From the NCBI GenBank assembly GCA_900318545.1, contig ONLC01000035.1, forward strand, positions 1,127 through 13,594: a stretch of 12,468 bases of DNA, given 5' to 3'. A model generated the notes under the pieces. That model had not been told where the DNA came from. It saw only the letters and a list, made by a program, of their open reading frames with translations, and searched no databases. How positions within the stretch are numbered: position 1 is the first letter of the stretch; every line of letters begins with the position of its first letter. Source of the DNA: an uncultured Eubacteriales bacterium (GTDB lineage: Bacteria > Bacillota > Clostridia > Oscillospirales > Ruminococcaceae). This document shows, piece after piece, positions 7,407-12,468 of the stretch. The position numbers and the translations under genes are program-made.

Positions 7407-8171
7407 TTAGTCTGTTATTTTCTTTTTCTGAAGCTCGCCCGCAACCTTCAGGACAACGTTTCTCGGTGCTATCTTTGACAGCGTTGCCGCTGCCTTCATT
7501 CCCGAGCCCGGTACTATTATAAGTGACTTCCTGAAAAGCCCTTCAAGACCTGCCCTTGCACATTCCTCGGCCGAGATGCCCTCTACGCCGAAGTCGCAGC
7601 CTGCAACATCGTTGAACTCTGTCGCTACAGGTCCGGGACAAAGTGCCGAGATATGAACGTTCGCTCCCCTTGCTTTGAGCTCGCCGCTTATAGAGCTCGT
7701 CAGGCTGACTACATAGGCCTTTGTAGCATAGTAGGTCGCCATAAGAGGACCGCCTGCCATAAGCCCTGCCGATGATGCTACATTCAGAATGTAGCCCCTG
7801 TCGGCCTTTATAAAGTCCTTTATAAAAAGCTTTGTAAGAATGTGTACTGCGGTGATGTTCGTATCTATCATGCGAAGCTCGGTATCAAGCGGCAGCTCGT
7901 CAAAATCGCCGAGTGCCCCGAAGCCTGCATTATTGATAAGAACCGTCACATTCTCGTCCTTTACTGCCTCGTAAAGTGCTTCACAGCCCTCACGGGTCGA
8001 CACATCACTGACGATAACACGGCTATCTCCGTCAAGCTCTGCTGCGAGCTCTTCAAGCCTTTCCTTTCTTCTTGCTGCGAGAATGACCTTAAAGCCCCTT
8101 TCACTGAGCTGCTTTGCCATTTCTCTTCCTATACCCGAGCTTGCACCTGTAATAAGTGCTGTTCTTGCCAT
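7407..8171 (-). CDS. Short-chain dehydrogenase/reductase (SDR, classical)
   Basis: Predicted NAD(P)H-dependent oxidoreductase with a Rossmann fold. Numbered from ATG 8171 (254 residues), it shows the dinucleotide loop TGASSGIG at 8-15, AARRKERL at 32-39 (arginines there favour NADP), NNAG at 80-83, the structural Asn at 105, catalytic Ser134, Tyr147 and Lys151 (YYATK), and PGPVATEF at 179-186. All catalytic residues are present. The ATG at 8171 is preferred over a GTG nine bases upstream, because AAAGGGAG at 8187-8180 gives eight-base spacing to the ATG and overlaps the GTG itself. It resembles the YqjQ/DltE-like 'SDR family oxidoreductase' group; the substrate cannot be read from sequence. 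It is a single gene, divergent from the nucleotidyltransferase and convergent with the HD-GYP gene. Confidence 0.92.
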   Translation of the reverse strand: MARTALITGASSGIGREMAKQLSERGFKVILAARRKERLEELAAELDGDSRVIVSDVSTREGCEALYEAVKDENVTVLINNAGFGALGDFDELPLDTELRMIDTNITAVHILTKLFIKDFIKADRGYILNVASSAGLMAGGPLMATYYATKAYVVSLTSSISGELKARGANVHISALCPGPVATEFNDVAGCDFGVEGISAEECARAGLEGLFRKSLIIVPGSGMKAAATLSKIAPRNVVLKVAGELQKKKITD

Positions 8172-8192
8172 ATAGATCACTCCCTTTTGTTT

Positions 8193-8221
8193 AGTGTATC
8201 ACATATTTAATCTTCTGTCAA
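8193..8221 (-). promoter_or_regulatory. Promoter for the SDR gene
   Basis: On the minus strand, a consensus -35 TTGACA (8221-8216) and a -10 TACACT (8198-8193) are separated by 17 bases. A TG one base upstream of the -10 makes it an extended -10. The predicted transcript would begin near 8186, right at the ribosome site, leaving a leader of only about 15 bases. Confidence 0.7.
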
Positions 8222-8234
8222 CAGCTGAAATCTA

Positions 8235-8263
8235 TTGACAAACAGAGTAAAATATGTAATAAT
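8235..8263 (+). promoter_or_regulatory. Promoter for the nucleotidyltransferase gene
   Basis: A perfect -35 TTGACA (8235-8240), a 17-base spacer and a -10 AATAAT (8258-8263) preceded by TGT, an extended -10. It lies back to back with the SDR promoter; the two -35 boxes are only 13 bases apart. GGAGGAG at 8300-8306 supplies the ribosome site for the ATG at 8314. Confidence 0.7.
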
Positions 8264-8313
8264 ATTAATGTTAGTTAAAATATGAAATCCGCAATTTATG
8301 GAGGAGAATTTTT

Positions 8314-9219
8314 ATGAACTGCACACTATGTATTCTTGCGGCAGGTCTGGGGTCAAGGTTTAAGGGCGGCATTAAGCAGCTCGAGCCTTTTGGACCGAAC
8401 GGCGAGATAATTATGGACTACTCGATCTACGATGCACTGGAAGCGGGCTTCAATAAGATCGTGTTCGTTATAAGACGTGATATAAAGGATGCCTTTGATG
8501 AAATGATAGGCAGCAGAATATCGAAATATGCAAATGTTGAGTATGTTTTTCAGGAGCTTGATATGATTCCCGAGGGCTTCACAAAAAATCCCGAGAGAAC
8601 AAAGCCATGGGGGCACGGTCACGCTGTGCTTTGTGCGGCATCTGCGGTGAATGAGCCCGTTGCTGTTATAAATGCCGATGACTTCTACGGAAAAGAGGCT
8701 TACAAACAGCTCTACAAGTTCCTGACAGCTGAGCAGCCCGAGGATAAGCTGCACCTTGCTATGGCAGGCTTTATCATTAAAAATACGCTCAGTGAGTACG
8801 GCGCTGTAAACAGAGGTATCTGCATTGAAAAGGACGGTATGCTCACAGGTGTTACCGAGACCTACAACATCAGGCGTGAGGCTGACGGTAAGGTATACTC
8901 AGGCAAGGAGGAGGCTGTTGAGGTCGATGAAAACGGCTATGCTTCTATGAATATGTGGGGTCTGCCTGTTACGTTTATGGACAGGCTGAAAGAGAAATTC
9001 TCAGAGTTCTTTGCACAAAACCACGACAGCCTTACAGCAGAGTTCCTGCTGCCTGCGGCAATTGATGAGATGATAAAGTCGGGCGAGGCTGACTGTGCAG
9101 TGCTTCCGAGCCATGACCGCTGGTTCGGTGTGACATACGCAGAGGACAAGCCAGGAGTGAAGGCCGAGATAGCTAAGCTCATTGAAAGCGGTGTTTATCC
9201 CGAAAAGCTTTGGAAATAA
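8314..9219 (+). CDS. Sugar-phosphate nucleotidyltransferase-like protein
   Basis: A 301-residue protein of the NTP_transferase (GT-A-like) family, predicted to transfer a nucleotidyl group from NTP to a phosphorylated sugar or alcohol. The N-terminal signature LAAGLGSRF (8-16) with K21-Q-L matches the GxGxR...K nucleotide-binding loop. WGHGHAVLCA (99-108) matches the substrate-side loop, and NADDFYG (120-126) gives the metal-binding Asp motif. The C-terminal third (RWFGVTYAEDKPGVK from about 269) is typical of a subgroup often annotated simply as 'nucleotidyltransferase family protein'. Related genes elsewhere often sit beside a phosphotransferase, but none is present here. The gene is monocistronic, with its own promoter and a strong ribosome site. 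The family is clear, but whether the product is UDP-, CDP- or another activated compound is not. Confidence 0.85.
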   Translation: MNCTLCILAAGLGSRFKGGIKQLEPFGPNGEIIMDYSIYDALEAGFNKIVFVIRRDIKDAFDEMIGSRISKYANVEYVFQELDMIPEGFTKNPERTKPWGHGHAVLCAASAVNEPVAVINADDFYGKEAYKQLYKFLTAEQPEDKLHLAMAGFIIKNTLSEYGAVNRGICIEKDGMLTGVTETYNIRREADGKVYSGKEEAVEVDENGYASMNMWGLPVTFMDRLKEKFSEFFAQNHDSLTAEFLLPAAIDEMIKSGEADCAVLPSHDRWFGVTYAEDKPGVKAEIAKLIESGVYPEKLWK

Positions 9220-9307
9220 TTACGTCTCAGTTTCATATATTTACATTTTGTAAGAATTTTTGTGGAATATGTTGCTATTTATAATGCAAAATTGTTAAGT
9301 ATGCACA

Positions 9308-9321
9308 GGAAAACGTTTGCA
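9308..9321. promoter_or_regulatory. Possible cre-like / LacI-family operator
   Basis: The 14-mer GGAAAACGTTTGCA contains the perfect palindrome AAACGTTT. It matches the catabolite-response consensus TGWAANCGNTNWCA at all but two of the fixed positions (position 1 is G, position 12 is G). Its centre lies about 61 bases before the predicted transcription start of the exported-protein gene. CcpA or another LacI-family regulator could bind here. This is an inference from the consensus only. Confidence 0.4.
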
Positions 9322-9340
9322 GATTTGTTGTATATGCTGA

Positions 9341-9369
9341 TTGAAATTTTGTTAAAAATAAAGTATAAT
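9341..9369 (+). promoter_or_regulatory. Strong promoter for the exported-protein gene
   Basis: -35 TTGAAA (9341-9346), exactly 17 bases, then consensus -10 TATAAT (9364-9369). The ribosome site AAGGAAG (9388-9394) sits eight bases before the ATG at 9403. A second TATAAT at 9280-9285 lacks a convincing -35 and is not claimed as a promoter. Confidence 0.8.
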
Positions 9370-9402
9370 GGAGTAAACTAATTAGGAAAGGAAGTTTTAG
9401 AA

Positions 9403-10446
9403 ATGAAACTTAGAAAAGTACTTATAGGTATGGCAGCTGCTACACTGACAACTACTATGTTCGCAGCTTCCGCATCTGCATACAATGCAGGTATCTACTT
9501 CCAGACAAACGGAACCTGGAACTACAGAAATGTTTACGGCAACAATGAAGACGGTGCTGTAGCATTCCCTGACAAGAAGGTCGGCGTACAGGGCGGCGCA
9601 GGTTTCGACGGCAACGTTGCTTTCGGTGATACTGAGATCACAGCTGACGGTACCTATCAGATCACTATGCCTTGTAAGGGCAAGATGTCCGAGAACATCG
9701 ATGAGTCTATCTACGGACCTGAGGGTGACAGAATTGATGACGCTCTTGTTTGGACAATAGGCGAGAACTATGCTCCCGATGCTGATAATCCGGGAAGCGT
9801 TGTTACAAGTGCTACAACTGATAAGTTCAACATGATCGGTATCACAACTGATATGCCTTTTGAGAAAGAAGAGGACGACGAGGGCAACAACCACTTCTAT
9901 GTAGACGGCAGAGAGATCAAGGTTACTAACGTTACAGTTTCTTTCGGCGGCGAAAGCTATCACCTTGATGAGGTATCCGGTGATACAGAGGGTGATACCC
10001 TTAACTTCAACATCATCAATGACTGGATGAAGAAGAAGGACAAGACTGCTCTTATCGAGGCAGGCAAGCTGATAGATACAGCTAATTTTGCTATCCCCGG
10101 TGCTGATGATACTATCACAATCGAGTTCACTATCAGCGGTCTGAGCGAAGGCGGCTCTGAGGGTGGAGATCCTGCTTCTTCCGCACCATCAGGCGACAGC
10201 TCTACTAAGCCGGGCGACAGCTCTACTAAGTCGGGCGACAGCTCTACTAAGTCAGCTGACAGCAGCAAGGCTGGTTCTACTTCAACAACATCTAAGGCAG
10301 CAGGCACAGCTAATGCAACAGGCACAGCAGCTGGCGGCGGAAGCGATGCTACAGATTCTACAGCAGCTACCGGTGCTACAGCAGGTCTTGTATTTGCAGG
10401 TATCGCACTTGCAGGTGCAGCTCTTGTAGTAACTAAGAGAAAGTAA
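9403..10446 (+). CDS. Exported, C-terminally anchored surface protein of unknown function
   Basis: I do not recognise the 347-residue protein's family. Residues 1-26 form a signal peptide (MKLRKVLIGM..., hydrophobic core, likely cut after ASASA). Residues 27-248 are polar and rich in Thr, Asp and Gly, with alternating patterns that suggest a beta-rich domain. Residues 249-325 are a low-complexity Ser/Thr/Gly/Ala linker with three near-identical seven-residue units (GDSSTK plus P or S, 264-284). A hydrophobic helix (about 327-344) is followed by TKRK. This is the layout of a wall-sorting signal, but no LPXTG or NPxTG proline motif precedes the helix; the nearest match is AATG at 321-324. Codon choice looks more biased than in the neighbours (many gct, aca and ctt codons), which fits high expression. 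It is monocistronic, between its own promoter and terminator. Confidence 0.8.
   Translation: MKLRKVLIGMAAATLTTTMFAASASAYNAGIYFQTNGTWNYRNVYGNNEDGAVAFPDKKVGVQGGAGFDGNVAFGDTEITADGTYQITMPCKGKMSENIDESIYGPEGDRIDDALVWTIGENYAPDADNPGSVVTSATTDKFNMIGITTDMPFEKEEDDEGNNHFYVDGREIKVTNVTVSFGGESYHLDEVSGDTEGDTLNFNIINDWMKKKDKTALIEAGKLIDTANFAIPGADDTITIEFTISGLSEGGSEGGDPASSAPSGDSSTKPGDSSTKSGDSSTKSADSSKAGSTSTTSKAAGTANATGTAAGGGSDATDSTAATGATAGLVFAGIALAGAALVVTKRK
10192..10254 (+). repeat. Three tandem 21-bp coding repeats
   Basis: Units at 10192-10212, 10213-10233 and 10234-10254 each begin GGCGACAGCTCTACTAAG and differ only in the last three bases (ccg, tcg, tca). They encode GDSSTK plus P or S. A degenerate fourth unit (gctgacagcagc) follows. 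Near-identity at the DNA level points to recent slippage or recombination expansion of the surface-protein linker. Confidence 0.9.
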
Positions 10447-10475
10447 TCCTTAGGGATAATCATTCTTGAGATTTC

Positions 10476-10508
10476 AGAACTCCCGAGCTTTTCGGGAGTT
10501 CTTTTTTT
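10476..10508 (+). terminator. Intrinsic terminator after the exported-protein gene
   Basis: An 11-bp stem, AGAACTCCCGA (10476-10486) with 10492-10502, and a five-base loop, directly followed by a T run and a second T run a few bases on. It lies 29 bases after the stop codon. Confidence 0.9.
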
Positions 10509-10548
10509 GTTTTTTTCGGTTTAGAGTAAAAAAAATTACAAAATGCAC

Positions 10549-10577
10549 TAGACAAAACGGGAAAACTATAGTATAAT
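10549..10577 (+). promoter_or_regulatory. Promoter for the rsmD-coaD operon
   Basis: -35 TAGACA (10549-10554), 17-base spacer, consensus -10 TATAAT (10572-10577). The predicted start near 10584 leaves a leader of about 22 bases to the ATG at 10606. The -10 overlaps the upstream in-frame ATG at 10576, so that codon cannot be the translation start of transcripts from this promoter. Confidence 0.8.
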
Positions 10578-10605
10578 GTTTAGTGTGGAATGGAATGGTG
10601 ATCTG

Positions 10606-11160
10606 ATGAGAGTTATTACTGGTTCGTGCAGAGGAAAAAAACTCAAAACGCTGGAGGGCACTGATACAAGGCCGACCTCTGATATGGTTAAGGAGGCTGT
10701 GTTCTCTATTATACAGTTTGATGTGTCGGGTGCCAGCGTGCTGGATCTGTTCGCAGGAAGCGGTCAGATGGGGATAGAGGCTCTGAGCAGAGGGGCCAGC
10801 CACTGCGTGTTTGTGGATAAAAATCCCGAGGCTGTAAAAATAGTCAGAGAGAATGTTTCGGATTGCGGCTTTGTTAAGGAGTCACGTATTCTTTCTATGG
10901 ACAGCATTGAGTATCTGAAAACGGCCAAAAGCGGACTTGATATAGTGTTTGTCGATCCGCCATACCGAATGGGAATGATAGAGAAGGCACTTCCGCTTAT
11001 TGAAGCCAAAATAAATGAGGGTGCGTTTGTTATCTGCGAGCACGAAAAGGAGCTGATGCTCCCCGATGAATGCGGTGAGCTTGTGCTCCGAAAGAGATAT
11101 AAGTATGGAAAGATCGCCCTCACAGTTTATAAAAAAGCGGAAAGGGACAATAACGAATGA
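10606..11160 (+). CDS. rsmD: 16S rRNA (guanine(966)-N(2))-methyltransferase RsmD
   Basis: Methylates N2 of G966 in 16S rRNA during 30S assembly, using SAM. The 184-residue protein begins MRVITGSCRGKKL, the usual RsmD opening. It has the RPT motif at 22-24, SAM motif VLDLFAGSGQMGIEALSRGA (45-64), the acidic residue in VFVDKN (68-73) and the catalytic DPPY at 117-120. I chose ATG 10606 over 10576 because the latter overlaps the -10 box and family members start here. Its ribosome site is unusual: GGTGATC at 10597-10603 pairs with the GAUCACC part of the 16S tail instead of the AGGAGG core, with equivalent spacing. The stop overlaps the coaD start (ATGA). Gene order rsmD-coaD is common in Firmicutes. 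Confidence 0.95.
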   Translation: MRVITGSCRGKKLKTLEGTDTRPTSDMVKEAVFSIIQFDVSGASVLDLFAGSGQMGIEALSRGASHCVFVDKNPEAVKIVRENVSDCGFVKESRILSMDSIEYLKTAKSGLDIVFVDPPYRMGMIEKALPLIEAKINEGAFVICEHEKELMLPDECGELVLRKRYKYGKIALTVYKKAERDNNE

Positions 11161-11666
11161 AAAAGATAGCTGTCTGCCCGGGAAGCTTTGATCCCGTGAC
11201 ACTCGGACATCTCGATATTATAAACAGAGCTTCAAAGCTGTTTGATAAGGTAATAGTGCTCGTTTCGTTCAATCCGAACAAGTCGGGTGCTGCGTTTACT
11301 GTCAAAGAGCGAATGGAAATGATAATCGAAACAACGGGGCACCTTGATAATGTTGTGGTTGACTGCTACAGCGGTCTGCTGGCGGATTACCTGAAGCATA
11401 CGGGTGCGGTTGCGATAGTAAAGGGACTAAGAGCGGTATCTGACTTTGAATATGAGTTCCAGATGGCTCTTGCAAACAAGAAGCTTTATGACGGTGCTGA
11501 AACTATGTTCCTGACAACTACGGGCGAGAATATGTTCCTCTCATCAAGCGTGGTCAGGGAGATAGCAAGCTTTGGCGGGGACATTACGGATTTTGTCCCT
11601 GCATCAATTAAGGACAGGATATTTGACAGGCTTTTCGACCAACAAAAATCTAAAACGGAAGAATAG
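11157..11666 (+). CDS. coaD: Phosphopantetheine adenylyltransferase CoaD
   Basis: Fourth step of coenzyme A synthesis: 4'-phosphopantetheine plus ATP gives dephospho-CoA and pyrophosphate. The 169-residue sequence has the nucleotidyltransferase signature GSFDPVTLGHLDII (9-22) with His18 of the T/HxGH motif. KGLRAVSDFEYE (89-100) contains the conserved arginine, and the SSSVVREIASFGGD loop runs from 129 to 142. Length is within the usual range (about 160-170). AAAGGGA at 11141-11147 lies nine bases before the ATG, which overlaps the rsmD stop. Essential housekeeping gene; identification is firm. Confidence 0.97.
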   Translation: MKKIAVCPGSFDPVTLGHLDIINRASKLFDKVIVLVSFNPNKSGAAFTVKERMEMIIETTGHLDNVVVDCYSGLLADYLKHTGAVAIVKGLRAVSDFEYEFQMALANKKLYDGAETMFLTTTGENMFLSSSVVREIASFGGDITDFVPASIKDRIFDRLFDQQKSKTEE

Positions 11667-11702
11667 TCTGATAATAGTAAAAATTTGGAAAGGATGTTTA
11701 CA

Positions 11703-12260
11703 ATGGCTGAGGAAAAGCTGACATTAGAGGAAAACCTAGATCGTATGGAGGAGCTTCTTGATAAGGCAAGCAATATGCCCTTCTCTTCTAAGAAAATGAT
11801 CGACTGCGATCTTATGAGGCAGTATATTGATGAGGCAAGGATCAATATACCTACCGAGATAAGACAGGCTCGTGACACTCAGAGAGACAAGCAGGCTATA
11901 CTTGCTGAGGCTTCAAAAGAGGCTGATGACATCATCAGAAAGGCTAAGGAAGAGGCTAAGAAGCTGGTAGCTCAGGAGGAGATCATCAGACAGGCTTCTG
12001 ATTATGCTAAGCAGATCGTTGCCGAGGCTGACCAGCAGGCTGCTGATATCGTAGCTCAGGCAAGAGCTAAGGACAAGGCAATCAAGGAGGCACTCTCCGA
12101 GAACCTTAACAAGACCCTTACCGAGGCTATCGCTGTGCTCTCGAAGAGCGTTCAGGACGTTGAGTCTACAAGAGCTGCAATAAACAAGCTCAACCCTAAC
12201 GAAGCTCAGAAGGCCGAGGAAAAGCCCGAAGAAAAAGCTGATAAAAAGGGCAAGAAATAA
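11703..12260 (+). CDS. Coiled-coil protein, ATPase subunit H/B-like
   Basis: A 185-residue, highly charged and mostly helical protein of unknown function. Residues 60-130 form a long alanine-, glutamate- and lysine-rich helix with heptad-like spacing (EASKEADDIIRKAKEEAKKLV and onward), like the stalk subunits of ATP synthases or DivIVA-type coiled coils. The last 20 residues are a Lys/Glu-rich tail. Relatives are often annotated 'vacuolar-type H+-ATPase subunit H' or 'ATPase' on this basis alone and sit just after coaD in clostridia. No other ATPase genes are here, so a role in ATP synthesis is unlikely. ATG 11703 is preferred to the in-frame TTG at 11685 and ATG at 11694, because AAAGGA (11689-11694) is correctly spaced only for it. 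It is probably the last gene of the rsmD-coaD operon. Confidence 0.75.
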   Translation: MAEEKLTLEENLDRMEELLDKASNMPFSSKKMIDCDLMRQYIDEARINIPTEIRQARDTQRDKQAILAEASKEADDIIRKAKEEAKKLVAQEEIIRQASDYAKQIVAEADQQAADIVAQARAKDKAIKEALSENLNKTLTEAIAVLSKSVQDVESTRAAINKLNPNEAQKAEEKPEEKADKKGKK

Positions 12261-12270
12261 TACATAAACG

Positions 12271-12304
12271 TAAATCCCCGAGAGCTTATACTCTCGGGGA
12301 TTTA
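12271..12304. terminator. Bidirectional intrinsic terminator
   Basis: A perfect 14-bp stem, TAAATCCCCGAGAG (12271-12284) with 12291-12304, and a six-base loop (CTTATA). A-rich sequence on one side and T-rich sequence on the other allow it to serve both the coiled-coil gene (plus) and the shikimate kinase gene (minus), whose stop is two bases away. Confidence 0.88.
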
Positions 12305-12305
12305 A

Positions 12306-12468
12306 TTATTTTGAACGATATATTTTGACTATCTCGTCTGCTATTTCTATCGGGCGGAGGTCACCGCTGACGATACAGTTTGAATGTGCTTTGTAAAGCG
12401 GTCTGCGGCTGTCAAAACGCTCCCGAAGCTGCTCCTTTGTGGAGTTATATGCTATCGGGCGGTGAGGG
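12306..12468 (-). CDS. aroK: Shikimate kinase, C-terminal fragment (runs off window)
   Basis: Only the last 53 codons are in the window; the gene continues beyond 12468. The translation starts HRPIAYNSTKEQLRERF in frame and continues with SRRPLYKAHSNCIVSGD, ending IEIADEIVKIYRSK. A short RP[L/I] element, the L..R...R.PLY..A pattern and the closing IA..I helix match the lid and C-terminal end of shikimate kinases, which phosphorylate shikimate with ATP in aromatic amino acid synthesis. The P-loop and most of the protein are not visible, so a fusion (for example to AroE) or another P-loop kinase cannot be excluded. It is convergent with the rsmD-coaD operon across a shared terminator. Confidence 0.7.
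   Translation of the reverse strand, partial: PHRPIAYNSTKEQLRERFDSRRPLYKAHSNCIVSGDLRPIEIADEIVKIYRSK

Noticed and set aside
9241..9261. Terminator after the nucleotidyltransferase gene (TTACA-TTT-TGTAA then T-rich)
   Set aside because: The stem is only five mostly A-T pairs and the T run is not directly adjacent; too weak to claim.
9280..9285. Second TATAAT promoter upstream of the exported-protein gene
   Set aside because: The hexamer is perfect, but the sequence at the -35 distance (TTTTTG) is poor, and such hexamers occur by chance in AT-rich spacers.
9397..9963. 188-codon minus-strand frame opposite the exported-protein gene
   Set aside because: It covers the promoter-proximal part of a gene with a clear signal peptide and good signals; its Cys/Val-rich translation is typical of an antisense shadow.
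10192..10254. Short tandem repeats as a CRISPR array
   Set aside because: The units are 21 bases, adjoin without spacers and stay in frame inside a coding region.
10163..10429. Leu/Ser/Arg and Gln-rich repeat protein in another frame
   Set aside because: It is the out-of-frame reading of the repeated linker of the exported protein, with no ribosome site.
1..12468. Mobile element, phage, defence or toxin-antitoxin system
   Set aside because: No transposase, integrase, terminal inverted repeats, att-like duplications or defence-type domains are seen; all genes fit housekeeping, energy, signalling or surface roles.

Overview
The window reads as ordinary chromosome of an anaerobic, low-to-mid GC Firmicute. 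A Ruminococcus-like member of the Oscillospiraceae is the best guess. The reasons are the clostridial rnfCDGEAB gene order with the long multi-ferredoxin RnfB, the rsmD-coaD pair followed by a coiled-coil 'ATPase subunit H-like' gene, strong AAGGAGG-type ribosome sites, and proteins with Gram-positive signal and anchor features. The genus is inferred, not proven.

Layout. (1) Positions 1-68 are leader, possibly with the last few codons of an upstream gene. (2) 84-5635 is a tightly packed plus-strand operon: a SAM-dependent methyltransferase, then rnfC, D, G, E, A and B, with gaps of at most 22 bases and several start/stop overlaps. It encodes a complete ferredoxin:NAD+ oxidoreductase that pumps Na+ or H+. 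(3) 5679-7373 encodes a seven-helix membrane protein with a canonical HD-GYP cyclic-di-GMP phosphodiesterase domain. No convincing terminator separates it from rnfB, and a strong bidirectional hairpin (7375-7403) closes the unit. (4) 7407-8171 is a short-chain dehydrogenase on the minus strand. It diverges from a sugar-nucleotidyltransferase-like gene (8314-9219), and both have recognisable promoters in the 142-base gap. (5) 9403-10446 is an exported, wall- or membrane-anchored protein. It has its own strong promoter, a possible cre-like operator and a downstream terminator. (6) 10606-12260 is the operon rsmD-coaD-coiled-coil gene, with promoter and terminator visible. (7) The minus strand from 12468 down to 12306 carries the C-terminal end of a shikimate kinase.

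How the genes work together. Rnf couples oxidation of reduced ferredoxin to NAD+ reduction and builds an ion gradient. RnfD and RnfG need covalent FMN, but no ApbE flavin transferase is encoded here, so it must lie elsewhere. Five starts were moved from the longest reading frame on ribosome-site or promoter evidence: the methyltransferase, rnfE, the SDR, rsmD and the coiled-coil gene.

I found no CRISPR array, mobile element, tRNA or rRNA, and no convincing new system. The points most worth a second look are the TAAT flavinylation motif of RnfG, the four-cysteine tail of RnfE, the HD-GYP gene riding behind rnf, the cre-like palindrome ahead of the exported protein, and that protein's sorting-like C-terminus without a proline motif.
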